Shown: positions 20,953 through 31,099 of the stretch, piece by piece
Position numbering within the stretch: position 1 is the stretch's first letter
Layout: each line of letters begins with the position of its first letter
Source: Acanthaster planci
Taxonomy: Eukaryota > Echinodermata > Asteroidea > Valvatida > Acanthasteridae
Assembly (NCBI RefSeq): GCF_001949145.1
Contig: NW_019091362.1
Location: 10,891,021 to 10,955,020 of the forward strand
Direction of reading: 5' to 3'
Length of the DNA: 64,000 bases
Notes under the pieces: model-generated
Databases searched by the model: none
The model's input: only the letters and a program-made list of their open reading frames with translations
What the model was told of the DNA's origin: nothing
Made by a program: the position numbers and the translations under genes

Positions 20953-21565
20953 TTAACCCTCCTGTAATTTCACGGGCGTTTCCAATTCGGCTTCAGATTC
21001 ACATTCGTGAAGGTCAAATCCTCTAAATACTTTCAATGCCGATTTATTTGAAATGATACCGTCTTTTCCAACTTTTAACATGGCGGTCGAGACCGTGTAT
21101 CTAACGCTGGCACTGCAAGAAAGCAAACTGTGAGTTCCGCAATACACGTCCATTGGGTAAATGAATGACTGAGCATCGCATCTCTTATTTATAAATTTCT
21201 TGATATTTGACGAGTTGGTGGGCCGCTTTCTATGGTCAAATAACGAGGCATAAGAATCAATTTTAACGTACACGCGATTTTTGTCGGTGTAGGACGGTTT
21301 AACGACTTATTCAATCCTATTTAAATCGTCGATATCGCGACTGTCTTTATAAGCGTTTATCGCGCACGATGACATGATACTCTTGGTGTCGGCCTGTATT
21401 TCAATAAAAGCGTAAGCCACCACATTTATATCGTCGAGTAATACGCATCATTCGCCTTTGTAATTGATTTGGCGACCTACAACGTTTTCGGCAGTTTTAT
21501 CCCGTGTGCCATATTTATACACTGGATTTATGCCGTAACAGGGCGTCTGGCATCATAATTAACAT
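20953..21565 (-). pseudogene. Rightmost Polinton gene, unrecognised
   Basis: From ATG 21565 (MLIMMPDALLRHKSS), after one frame change, the minus strand reads YKYGTRDKTAENVVGRQINY, INVVAYAFIEIQADTKSIM and RDIDDLNRIE, with two stops. It then enters a long open stretch (20953-21273) with KIDSYASLFDHRKRP, CDAQSFIYPMDVYCGTHSLL and LKVFRGFDLHECESEAELET. About 200 residues in all. No motif that I can name. It abuts the right terminal repeat and would be the first gene transcribed inward from it. Confidence 0.45.
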
Positions 21566-21639
21566 GCGTTTTTCTAGGTCTTCGCGGAGATAATAATTTG
21601 TGGCTAAAGTAGGACCATTTGACTTTTGTAAAATCATTG

Positions 21640-21790
21640 AGAAATTTATCTCATTTTTCTTGGAGCGTTCGGAAGTAGAACTACTTTTTCTGAAAGTGGA
21701 AAGACCCCGGGGGAATCCCCCTTCTGCGTTTGGGAGTCACGAGCGCTGGTTCGGGAAGTCCCTTTTTGGCCCTGAAGGCGACTCCTAAGT
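21640..21790 (-). repeat. Right terminal inverted repeat of the Polinton
   Basis: Contains CATTTTTCTTGGAGCGTTCG, GAAAGTGGAAAG and GTTTGGGAGTCACGAG, the reverse complements of words in the left repeat, in mirrored order. Together the two repeats define the element's 9.7-kb span. Confidence 0.8.
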
Positions 21791-21996
21791 AGGTGCCAAC
21801 TTGTATTAGATTAACTCGATCATAATCACACAGCCTGGCTGGTTATTCCAGTCTAAAAAAGCTAAATGACTCACTCACCACAGTGATGTCACGGCGCAGC
21901 GAAGAATCTCCAAACAGCTTACAAAAAGACCACTATTCGAGCAAGAGCGGACCGGGAAATTCCCACTACAAGCAAGAACCCATCGGGTGTGAGAAG

Positions 21997-22096
21997 AGAT
22001 GAGAGGACTTCCGAGGCTGGCGCAGCCCTTTATATCGGCCGCAGTGGCGCGGGACCACCACAACAGGTACCAGGACGAGACTGGCACCAGATCTAT
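21997..22096 (-). promoter_or_regulatory. TATA-containing promoter-like module, copy 1
   Basis: On the minus strand: CTGGTGCCAGTC, TTGTGGTGGTCCC, GATATAAAGGGCTGCG and CCTCTCATCT. The same ordered words occur at 34716-34833 with a 17-bp length difference. A TATAAA 30-70 bases before a conserved pyrimidine-rich start fits an RNA polymerase II promoter, most likely the U3 of an LTR. Confidence 0.55.
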
Positions 22097-22909
22097 CCAA
22101 TTTTTCGTTACGCAGACTGGCCTTTAAGTCTTGAATTTATACATTCCTAATGCTTTTCTATTAATGGAGCTCTATCAGACTTTTCCAGCCTTAACGGGCT
22201 CCAAGTATCCTAAACAACTGTTAGCAAACTATTATGCACAGTCCTCAACTAAGATAGTTTTTAACATCGAAGTCTAAACTTTACCCAACTCGTTCATAAA
22301 GTTTGAGCAACTGATAAACCTGTATAAAACATTTAGAGCGTTAGGGGATTACTGTCCTTACTCAACTAATGACAAGTTTCCTCAACTCTTAACTTGGAGT
22401 TTGAATAAGCAATTAACAAAATAATGTACAGCCTTTTAGGTGATAAATTTCCTTCCATGACTTTTGATTTACCAAACGATAAACTGGAAAGCTGATCTAA
22501 AGAAAAGGTTAAATGCGATTTTTAACACTGTAACACTTTGGGATATTTCGCCCTACGGCCCTAAATTAACTACAGCCTACATGGAAAACACGATCATTTT
22601 GATCTTTTGTCAGTAGCAGTCCATCCCGATAGACATATCTGGTCACTGTTTATGTAATCTTGGAGACGTTTCCAACCATGGTCTTCTCCAACTCGCTGCG
22701 AGTCATCGCTTGCCATACTCCTATTATACAGTCGTCCTTATCCCTGGCAGCCTGCAAACTCTGACCGGCTGCTTGTCACGGGACTCCCTCGACAATGGTG
22801 GCTGGGACTGAAGGGAGACGACGTCATACTGGTGCCTCTTGTGCTCAATCACGTTTAGCTCCGAGCCTGTAATTACCGTGACGGTTGTCTTTGCCCTCCT
22901 CAGCGATCT
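22097..22909. other. Non-coding stretch at the 3' side of Gypsy B
   Basis: No recognised domain on either strand. By position it would be the 3' untranslated part of Gypsy B. Confidence 0.4.
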
Positions 22910-23750
22910 TCACTGTAAGTCTTGGTAGCAAATACGGGATGCAAAGTGCCTGTAAAGGATTACTTTTCTCCTTGTCTGGAATATTTTTGTAGACCCTTCA
23001 TCTTGTGCCGACGTCTGTTGCTCTACTTGCCTCAACAGGCTCAATGGCTTTCCTCTACTTGCCTGGGCTGGTGCCTTGCAAACGGGTTGGTGTTCCTCCA
23101 TCTCCCATATCATTGATACGTGTGATAAGTCTATCCTTGCTTCTGTCTGGGGTGACCTCTCCAATGGCCGGCCACTCGACAACACTTCAACCTCCGCCGC
23201 CACCTCTGATGTACCAGAGTCTCACTCCCCAAACGCATATGGTGGAGAAGCTTTCTTAGTAGGCGTTCTTGCCGTCTTCGCTATGTCCTCCGGTTTCCCT
23301 CTACTTCGCTCCGGTGGCTTAGCCCTTGGTGTTGCACGTACTGAGGTATCCAGGTCGTCTGGCACCTTTGCACAGTGCATGGTGCAAATGCGCTGATCTT
23401 TTATCGCTTCTTGGCCTGCTCAGTAACCTCCTCCAGCTTTCTCTTTGCGTCGCCTTTATTCTTTGGCTCTTTCTCGAGCGATTTGCTCGCCGTCTTCTTG
23501 TGGCTCTTTCTTCGCAACTTTGGTCCGTCTTCACCGGTCGCCTCCTGTTCCAACAATGACTGGGGGACTCGTGCCTCTCAACCTTGATTTTGTCAACCTC
23601 CTTCATATGTTTTTCCGGTGGCAGTGTTTGTAATGAGCACGCAAGTTGTCACGCCGGTTGTTTTTATTTGAACACCTCCCACAACAGTAGTATATCCTAG
23701 GACCATGCTCGACTGTCAGATAATCGGTCTAAGCTTCGCTTGCGTAATAG
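22910..23750 (-). pseudogene. Third ORF of Gypsy B with C2H2-like zinc finger
   Basis: Downstream of integrase one minus-strand frame encodes YLTVEHGPRIYYCCGRC, then SNKNNRRDNLRAHYKHCH (23603-23695). This has two cysteines two residues apart, a 12-residue finger and the closing H-x3-C/H. It is followed in the same frame, through several stops, by a very basic, charged stretch (TKVAKKEPQEDGEQIARERA) and a tail down to 22910. Gypsy elements usually end pol with integrase, so an added zinc-finger frame is unusual. Gypsy C has one in the same place. A role in nucleic-acid binding or target choice is inference. Confidence 0.55.
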
Positions 23751-24147
23751 AATCCTACCTAACATTTCACTCTTGTCCCGTCTGGTGTTCTATGAGACCT
23801 ACTATCCCTTCACCGTCGTCTCTTCCCATGGTTACATCTTGCTGTCCTTCCTAGGTTAAGAACACAAAAAATTGGGGTTACTGACTGCTATCATTTCTCA
23901 ATTCATGCTAGGGTTTGGGACCCTTTGTAGCTCTTGTACAACCATCCTCACCCCTTACGGTCTGAGGTAATCTGCTTTCCCTGGGGGTTGGTCACGGTAA
24001 CAAAGTGGGGCATTCAGCTCCCTCTGTGGTTTCGCATCTTCTCCGCGGTATTCGGGCTGATTCCATACCCGGTGGGGTCTCGGTGGCAGGGCCAATCGGC
24101 TGCAATGACGTTGTTGGGGTGAAAGGGCTGGCGGTAGCGTCTAAAAA

Positions 24148-24775
24148 TTACCCTGCCGGTGTCAAATTCTTTGGTTGCTCGCAGAAATCTCCGGTCTGCT
24201 CAGGAATACTGGTTTGCAGCTTTTGGCGACTGGGGGTGTAGTTGTTGGCATTGTCTGACCCATTTACGATCCACGACACATGGGGTCTCCATGGTTTCAA
24301 GCGGTCAGGGTGTACCACTTTCATCTTCCCATGTTTCTTCTTTAGATCCGCAAAATGACTGCTGAAAGTGTGCATACCATGAAGTATGGACCCTCCAACG
24401 GCACTGTAATTTAGGAGAAAAGCCCTTCTTTTCCAAACGGTTATACAGCCATGCCAACTCTCCTACTCAGAGCTTGTCAGTCACAGTAGCTTTTCCGCCT
24501 TCTCGCAATTTAAGACACTAGCGTGTCCGATCGTGTGCAGGACTGAACTGCTCCCTCAGTTGCTGTGCATAATCTTTGTCAATTTTTTTCTGCGTCCTGT
24601 TGGTCGTCACTGTGCTGCTCAACGGTGAAATCGAACAGCAGGCGAACTTCACGCCCAAGCATAAGCATATGTTCGGCAATTCATCTGTAGGCTCCTGAGG
24701 TGACGTGCAGTAGGTGAACATGGCCAAAGCAAACTTCTCATTCCAATCGCGCTGTAGAGGATGACGCTCTTTCAT
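24148..24775 (-). pseudogene. Integrase C-terminal half of Gypsy B
   Basis: The stretch 24518-24775 contains LQRDWNEKFALAMFTYCTSP, TDELPNICLCLGVKF, the segment following the DDE core of Gypsy integrases. The stretch 24148-24375 contains MKVVHPDRLKPWRP, the conserved end of the integrase C-terminal domain. Sequence between 24775 and 25490 should hold the zinc-binding domain and core but is too eroded to read with confidence. Confidence 0.65.
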
Positions 24776-25492
24776 TATTGAAACTATTGTGACCAGTGTT
24801 CGATCCCACCACTCTTCGGATTATACAGTGTCGTGCGTATTTTCTCGATGCCCTGTTGGCGACACATTTCCCCTGAGGACTTGAGACTCAAAGCTGTGCC
24901 TTTGGTCAGAGAGAAGAACTTCGGGCACACTATACTGGCAACTCGACGAATTTATCCGCTACTGTTTCTGCTGTCTGATCGGAGATTGGGTAGGCTTCAG
25001 TCCACTTGCTCAATTAGTCGCCTACAACAATTATATGCTTGTTTCCTCTCTCTGTAACTGGCAATGGGCCCATACATCTAATGCAACCCTTTCCATAGGC
25101 GCCCAATTTACCACTACTACCAGGAGCTAATGTCTTGTAACGCAATAGTTGTGCTTTCCCTTGCTTAGCATCATGCTCACCTAAGTAATGACTCGCTCTT
25201 GTCCGTCATACCAGACGCACTTGGGTAAGTGTGCAGGATGTGGTCGGCCTAAGCAACAGGATAAGCAAGGATAGGTGACTGTTGTAGCCTCATCTTCAGC
25301 TCCTGGGAGGCATCCTCGCAGGCGTTACTCCAGATGAACCCTCTTGATTTTCTGTGATACTGGGCACCTCTTTTGTCGTCTTAGGTGTTGGCCACTCTCT
25401 TATGGCGTGAATCTTGTCTGGGTCGGTAGCAACACCTTCCCTAACACTATATGCCCAAGGTAGAATATACTTTTCCTAAATAGGTGGCATTT

Positions 25493-25960
25493 TCAGGGTT
25501 TCAACTTCAGGCCTGCAGTTCGTACGCGTTGGCAGACTGTCTCAAGATGAGTCGGTTCTTCGTCAAAGGTCTTGGCGAAGAAAATCATATTGTCTAAGAA
25601 GACTAGTAAGGTTTCCCTGTGAAGGCCAGCAAGCATCCTCTCCATCAACCGCTCGAAAGTGGATGGGGCATTCCACAGTTCGAACGGCATGAAACGTTAA
25701 GAGTACAAGCCGCCAAGGACTACAAATGCTGACTTCTGTCTGGAATCCTCGTCGAGCTCCACCTACCAGTACCAACTGGCGAGATCTACAGTGGAAAACC
25801 ACTTACTACCGGACAGGGTGTTTAGAGACTCATCGATGCGGGGTATGGGGATGGCGTTAAGGCAACGAATCGCTGGCTACCATCCACCTTCAACAGGACA
25901 ACATTCGATCCCATGGATTCTGTCGGCTCTAGCCTACATCCCTAACCATTTCCTGGATTT
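25493..25960 (-). pseudogene. Reverse transcriptase core of Gypsy B
   Basis: The open stretch 25493-25690 begins MPFELWNAPSTFERLMERML and continues to FDEEPTHLETVCQRVRTAGL, a classic Gypsy RT palm. The catalytic YxDD box reads F-L-D-N (25589-25600), so the second aspartate is asparagine. Upstream, after a frame change, come LNTLSGSKWFSTVDLAS and ELDEDSRQKSAFVV. Catalysis would be lost even without the frameshifts. Confidence 0.8.
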
Positions 25961-26571
25961 GGCCATGTATTCTTTCTGCTCACTTGGAAGAAAACGTCTG
26001 GGCCTCTCCTTGATCTGAGGTGCCGTACCTGTATCTATCAAATGTCGAACCAAGTTTGCAAGGCCGGTGTTTGTGTCACTCCTAACAGAACGTCTTGATG
26101 TGTGTACAATAGGTCAGCTACTTTGCCGTGGTATTCCTTGTCCACCTCTTGGATTCTGAGGTCTTACAACTCTTTCAGATGTTCGGAGACTGCTGCTTTT
26201 CCCGACTCGGTAGGCGAAAATAACCATGTGCCGTGTAAATCGTCAGTCTCCACAGGCGTTAGGAGTCCCACCATGGTTCCCTCCCTAACGACACACTCCC
26301 TTTTTTTCAGGGTTGAACACACGCACAGGAAGCAGCTCTTCCTCTGAGTTTACGAGAACACGTGCCACAACCATGCACTAGTCGACTTCGTCACTTTGAT
26401 AGGACGGTTCTACGAAGCCAAACTTGCTGCTGACGTGTTCACCCATCAGGACGGCCGGTACCAAGGCCTCCTGATGACCGGCTGAAACTCTCGTCGTTTC
26501 CCCCGTAACTACTCATGCGCAAAGACCTCCCCCACATCAGGCCACACACTTTATCTTCTTTTCGTTTAACG

Positions 26572-26900
26572 TTAACTCGCATGACTTGAAGTCAGGGAGC
26601 CCTTAGTTGACAGCGGCAAATCCATACCCAGGATCCCATCAACTTCTCCCGTGTTTCCAAACACAGCACGAACTGGACATTGTCGTCTTGCCGATCTGCG
26701 CTTCCAGCAGGCCCTACCAAGAGTGTCCATTTTGTTACCATCAGCGTTCCGAACGCCTGTGCCGTCACTCTCCAACCTTGGCTGCTTCACTGTGAGTATG
26801 CAGAGTTCATCGCACGTGTCACCCAACAACTTCACTTTGACTCCCCTAATTTCGCCTGTACAAATAGTCCTGCTTGTGCCTTTTGGTCACGGTTTGGTTT
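26572..26900 (-). pseudogene. Retropepsin of Gypsy B, active site altered
   Basis: The minus strand reads AGLFVQAKLGES, then LLGDTCDELCIL where a Gypsy protease has its D-T/S-G site. Here the triplet is D-T-C, so the conserved glycine is lost. Some 60 codons later comes GEVDGILGMDLPL, the conserved I-L-G-x-D block. One frame change separates the first strand from the active site. The enzyme would process Gag-Pol; the DTC and frameshift argue against activity. Confidence 0.65.
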
Positions 26901-27150
26901 TAAATCTTTACTATCTTTCGCATCTCCTTGCAGACCTGATGCAAGGAAAACCTTTGCTTCCTTGTCGGTCCATCTATTTGTAAGCTTGGAAGCTGCAAAA
27001 CGACGTTTGTACTTCCGCTATGAAGTTTCTTCATTGAATCTGTCAGGCAGAATGTTCGGCTGTTTCCTAGTGCTTACTGACACACAGCTGTCCGTCTCCA
27101 CCCTCGCCTTGGCTTTCTGTTTGCCACCGCGTAAGTGCAATATTCTATCT

Positions 27151-27593
27151 CTAAACTAGGTGCCCTGGTTCATTTGCAACGTCCATGCAGTCTTCCGTCA
27201 CACTCGATAGTGAGGTATCGCTGTAGAAAGGCAACCATCCCTCGCCGTTGTCTATAAAGCTGGCAGTAAGTGTTGCAGTGGTGGGTGTAGTAAACGCCGA
27301 CGTAAGCGGAGGCACAGCCATCAGAAATTTCCCTCTTGATTTCGTGAGTTTGAATTTGCTGGAATTCTTGACTTTGGGGTTGTGACTGACAGCTCTGAAC
27401 TCTGTTGGCTTGTGGGGAACCTCTCTAGTAGTTCCTTGACTTGTAATTGTAGACGCTGATTCTCGGCTCTCACGTGCTCCCACTCGTCACTGTTCTCTTG
27501 CTGCACATTGCTGTCAGACAGGCCGTCTGCCAACAGGTCGCCTTCAAAATCAATAAGGCCAGTCGACATTCGCCTACGTACAGTTGTGCTCAA
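27151..27593 (-). pseudogene. gag-like 5' coding region of Gypsy B
   Basis: Two overlapping minus-strand frames carry charged, helical sequence, for example FEGDLLADGLSDSNVQ and EHVRAENQRLQLQVKELLER, a short coiled-coil-like stretch, then TTPKSRIPANSN. Their place before the protease fits gag. The first dozen bases of the longest frame are already inside the adjacent Tc1-like terminal repeat, so the true start lies in sequence that has been split off. No zinc knuckle was recognised. Confidence 0.4.
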
Positions 27594-28642
27594 AAGTATT
27601 CAACCCTTTGAAAAATAATATACTTTTCTAAATTCTTCATTTTTAAAAGATATTATGTTGGCACTTCCACTATATCTTTTGTCTGTTTGTTACAATACAC
27701 AAATCCACATGTGTATTGGCTAAACTTCATTTGCATAATAATAGATATGGGCCGGGTTTCGTTTTTGCTCCTGTTCAAAAGTATTCATACCCCTGGTTTA
27801 CATAGTCTGTTGTCTTTTCTTAATAATCAAAAGTATAGCCTTGGTTCTTGATGACTACCTCAAGACGGTTCCTAAAAGTGTCCACAAGCTTTCTGCATGT
27901 TTCCTGTATGATGTTGGTCCACTCTTTTTAGACGAAAGACTCCAGCTGGGTCAGGTTGGATGGTCTCCCAGCCATCACTCCAGTCTTCGGCTCCCTCCAC
28001 AGATTCTCTATTCGATTAAGGTCAGGACTTTGACTTGGCCATTCCAGCACATGGATACCACTGTCCTTGAACCACTGTTTTACTACTTTGGTGGTGTGCT
28101 TAGGGTTATAATTTGTCCTGCTGGTACGTCCAATCAGGTCCAAGCTGGAATTTCTCAGCAGACGCTTTACTTTGTCATCCAGGATTATGATATAATCCTC
28201 CTTGCCCGTATCTTACTGAGGTTCTCGGTGCCACTGGCAGAGAAGCAACCCCATAGCATTATGTTGCCACTACTGTGCTTGACGGTTTGGGCTGTGATCT
28301 TCGGCTTGTATGCTGCTCCTTTCTCCCTCCAGACGTAGGTAATATCCATGTGGTTAAACAACTCCGTCTTTTTATGGCCTTGGTTGTGATCTGTTAGTCG
28401 TTGTTAGCCTCCCGGCAGATTTCTCTGGCAAGTCTGAGAGATACTTTGCACTTCCTGCCATGCCCATTGAGGTTTTTATTGCTATGTTGAACCGCTTATG
28501 TGTCCTGGTGATACTCTGAATTGTTACAGCAGGGACCTCATATTGCTTGGAAATTGCCTTGTACCAACATAATAGCTTTTAAAAATGAAGAATTTAGAAA
28601 AGTGTATTCTCCAAAGGGTATGAATACTTTTGAGCACAACTG
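27581..28642 (-). mobile_element. Tc1-like DNA transposon, 1.06 kb, with long terminal inverted repeats
   Basis: Both ends begin CAGTTGTGCTCAAAAGTATT in inverted orientation and are flanked by TA (27579-27580 and 28643-28644), the Tc1/mariner target. The inverted repeats extend about 85 bp with few differences (both contain CTAAATTCTTCATTTTTAAAA). A related direct repeat, TTCAAAAGTATTCATACCCC, lies inside at about 27776. It sits exactly between the 5' ends of two Gypsy elements that point away from each other. Confidence 0.9.
27928..28400 (-). pseudogene. Tc1-like transposase fragment
   Basis: The minus-strand stretch 27928-28143 reads [39 protein letters not shown] and ends RRPSN-like. This is the C-terminal half of a Tc1 transposase around its second and third acidic catalytic residues. 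The block normally D-N-D-P-K-H-T reads N-Y-N-P-K-H-T here, so the aspartates are gone; the glutamate in IENLW is kept. Upstream sequence to about 28400 holds more eroded transposase. The element encodes no complete enzyme. Confidence 0.85.
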
Positions 28643-28649
28643 TAGGTAC

Positions 28650-28914
28650 TGTGGCGCCGGGGGCCGGCCGGCCGGGTGGGGGCGCCACGGTAGTGTGGCT
28701 GGCGCCCTTGCTGGACCAACCGGGAGACCCGCCGCGCCAGCGCTAGGAGGCGTCTTCGGGTGGCCTCGAGAGTTCGGTTTTGTTGTGAGTCTTCGGACGG
28801 ACAAGTTGATTGTGTTGCCGAAATAAACATGTTTTGCCCTCGAAAAGAGAAGTTCTGAGCCTAGTGTGCTTTCTTACCTCTGTGTGAAACCCATTAGACA
28901 GTCGGAATGTTACA
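28650..28914 (+). repeat. 5' LTR of Gypsy C
   Basis: Begins TGTGGCGCCGG and ends ...GGAATGTTACA, immediately before CTGGTGGTAGCTAGGGAC, which looks like a primer-binding site starting TGG. AATAAA at 28822-28827 is the likely polyadenylation signal. The first 60 bases are a GC-rich near-palindrome (GGCGCC...GGCCGGCC...GGCGCC). The left edge is set by TG and may be trimmed by the neighbouring Tc1-like insertion. Confidence 0.6.
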
Positions 28915-28949
28915 CTGGTGGTAGCTAGGGACACGGTTTGGCGAGAAAA

Positions 28950-30330
28950 TCAGGTAAATCTTCTCGTTTCTGTTGGCATGGGTCCATCGTTCGACTGAGG
29001 TCTGGCACCTGAACCCCCATGCGGCGGAGGTGCGGACTGGGATGGGACTTCATGGGCAAGGAACCAGACTTTGGAGACAACCCGGAGGTGGACAGACAAT
29101 GAGGATGTTTGGGAATCATTTTGGGGGGAAACGTGGAACAATTGACCCGTAGTAGGGAGGGGGAAGGCCTCAGGGTAATAGTGCAGGGCAGGGGGAGCAG
29201 GATTTGGCATCACATTCCCCGCGTACCAAGCCATTGCATGCGCTGTTGCAAGGTGGACCTCCCCTGGTCGTGGGGGGCGGGGTGATGGGCGAATGACCCC
29301 AGCTGGGGCTTCACCAAAGTTATCCTGCTGCCACGGTGGGGGCTGGGTTTCACCAGGGGCCAATGTCTCTCCCTCTCACCAGTACTCCGGATACCGATAT
29401 CCGTGCGGCACCCCATTGCGGCAGTTGCGTGGCAGATGAGGTGGTCCGGTTGGAATACCATCGGGCCGGGATTGCCGCTGCCAGGGGAGGGGACCTTTGC
29501 AAAGGCCAGTTGAGATTAGCGCAAACAAAGGGAGCGTGGCGCCCCCTCTGGTGGCGGGGGTGCACGGGGAGTGGTGGTCCTTTCGGAACATCACAAACGC
29601 TCACCCAGTGCCAGAGAGGGGGATGCCCAGCGGCATTCAGTCGAGGTATGTTACACAGGGGCAGGTGCCGAAGTGCCCTCTAGAGATGGTGGCGAGACGG
29701 GTGGGGTGGTCCATACAGAACACCGCTGAGGGGGAGCTGCCAGCGCAAGTGAGGGGCACCGCACACGAGTCTGTAGGGCCGACCCCGAACCAGGGCACCG
29801 TACACGTCTCTGTGAGGTTGAACCCGAGCGGCAGTACCACACACGAGTCTATAGGGGTGAACCTGGATGGGGGCAATGCACACGAGTCTATGGGGGTGAA
29901 CCTGAACAAGGGCACCACACATGCATCTATGACAGTGGTGCCGAACAGGGGCACTGCACAAGAGTCTGTGGGGCCCACCACGAACCGGGGCGCCGCACAT
30001 GAATCTGCGAGGTTGAACCTGAGTGTTAGCACCGCACACAATTCTATGGGGGTCAACCCGAACGGGTGCACCACACACAAGTCTATGAGGCTGAATTCAA
30101 GCCAGGCATTGTGGGCGCGACCCGTGCCAGCATCCCCGAAGTGCTAAAGACCTGCCCTTCCGAGCGCGGGCCGTGGCTGCTGCCCCGCGGCCCCAGCAAC
30201 CACAGGCAAGGCCTGCGGGGAAGTCGCCTCCGACGCACAAGACTGAGTCGCCCACACCGGGCCGGGCGAGACCTAATACGCGAGCGAACCATGTCCTGGG
30301 CAGGCTGGCGGGGCGGTAGATACGGGTACT
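28950..30330 (+). pseudogene. gag-like region of Gypsy C
   Basis: Between the primer site and the protease several GC-rich frames are open on both strands. The best plus-strand candidate is 29497-30147, which contains nine 13-residue repeats (29755-30105), followed in another frame by a basic proline-rich linker (KSPPTHKTESPTPGRARP) leading into the protease. No zinc knuckle or clear capsid block is visible, so the assignment as gag rests on position. Confidence 0.4.
29755..30105 (+). repeat. 39-bp coding minisatellite, nine units
   Basis: Nine consecutive units of exactly 39 bp in one open frame encode the 13-residue pattern G-T-x-H-E-S-x-G-x-x-x-N-x (first unit GTAHESVGPTPNQ). Units diverge at about a third of positions, but none breaks the register. 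See findings. Confidence 0.85.
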
Positions 30331-30718
30331 TATGGATACGGGGGCAGCCCTGAGTCTGATCTCTGCCCGGGTATATGATGAAATGGAGGCAGTGGATCAG
30401 CCACATCTTCGTCTGGCTAGCCCGACACTAAAGTTGGCAGATGGCAGCCCAATGTCGGCGCGGGTAGTGGCGGAGTTTGAACTCCAGGTGGGAGACCAAC
30501 AGCTGAGACACACCTACCCCGTGGCCAACATGGAACCAGATGCCATCCTGGGGATCGACTTCCTTTTCAAATATCGGTGCAAATATGGTGAAGGGGTGAT
30601 AGTGTCATCGTCATCGATGGGAAGACCGTCCCACTGGAAGGGAGCGGCTGCCAGCAACAGGTTGCAAGAGTGCAGGTGGGGGAAAGCTTGGTGGTGCCGG
30701 CCGGGCACAAGGTGTTAG
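30313..30718 (+). pseudogene. Retropepsin of Gypsy C
   Basis: The frame reads LMDTGAALSLISARVYDEME, with catalytic D-T-G at 30335-30343. It continues VVAEFELQVGDQQLRHTYPV and MEPDAILGIDFLFKY, the conserved flap and I-L-G-x-D-F block, about 75 residues later. The domain itself looks intact, with all expected blocks in one frame over some 100 residues. It is joined to gag and RT by frame changes. Confidence 0.8.
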
Positions 30719-31099
30719 TTGTGGGGAAGCAACAAGTGGACCCTGGGAGGAGGATCAGGATGATTTACCCAGACCTTGCAATGACAGACCGGTGCCAGGT
30801 GATGGTTGCCACTGACTTGGTGGACGCTGGTGATGGACCTGTTACGGTGCGAGTTTTCAATCCGACAAAGGAACTAGTTATGGTGCATCGGGGAGTCAAT
30901 TGGCCTTGTTCTATTGCGTGGACAATGTGGAGGTGGTTGGACCAACGGAGGACCTGGGTGCTCCCACTTCAGTTCCTCACCCCCACGCCAACTCCTCACG
31001 GGCGCCGAGAGCGAAGTGTCTGACCACCTGTGTGACTAGTGGGGCCACACACACCTTAGCGAAAAAGAGAGCTGCCGGCTGGCAGGACTCCTGGCAGAG

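Larger units (their letters stand above)
12090..21790. mobile_element. Polinton/Maverick-type DNA transposon relic
   Basis: Inverted terminal repeats of ~150 bp (about 12090-12245 and 21640-21790) enclose 9.7 kb carrying pieces of family-B DNA polymerase, retrovirus-like integrase and an FtsK/HerA-type packaging ATPase, the hallmark set of Polintons. Plus-strand genes: polymerase, an unknown protein, ATPase, zinc-finger/HNH, an unknown protein and a coiled-coil protein. Minus-strand genes: integrase, a small membrane protein and four genes at the right end. Full Polintons are usually 15-20 kb. I find no adenain-like protease and cannot identify a double-jelly-roll major capsid protein, and every gene is broken, so this is a shortened, dead copy. 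Confidence 0.85.
22097..27580 (-). mobile_element. Ty3/Gypsy retrotransposon B, degenerate
   Basis: From right to left on the minus strand: a gag-like charged frame (27151-27593), retropepsin (about 26572-26900), reverse transcriptase (25493-25960), integrase (24148-24775) and a third frame with a zinc finger (22910-23750). The 5' end is cut off at 27580 by a Tc1-like element, and no LTR is found there. Frameshifts and stops occur throughout. A TATA-containing module at 21997-22096 lies beyond its 3' end in the same orientation and could be its 3' LTR promoter. Confidence 0.8.

Noticed and set aside
12090-21790. A bacterial prophage or plasmid
   Set aside because: The gene set, terminal repeats and surrounding eukaryotic retroelements fit a Polinton; there is no bacterial gene organisation.
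29637-30080. Minus-strand 147- and 132-codon frames over the 39-bp repeats
   Set aside because: A 39-bp unit with few stop triplets stays open in several frames; no independent support for the minus strand.
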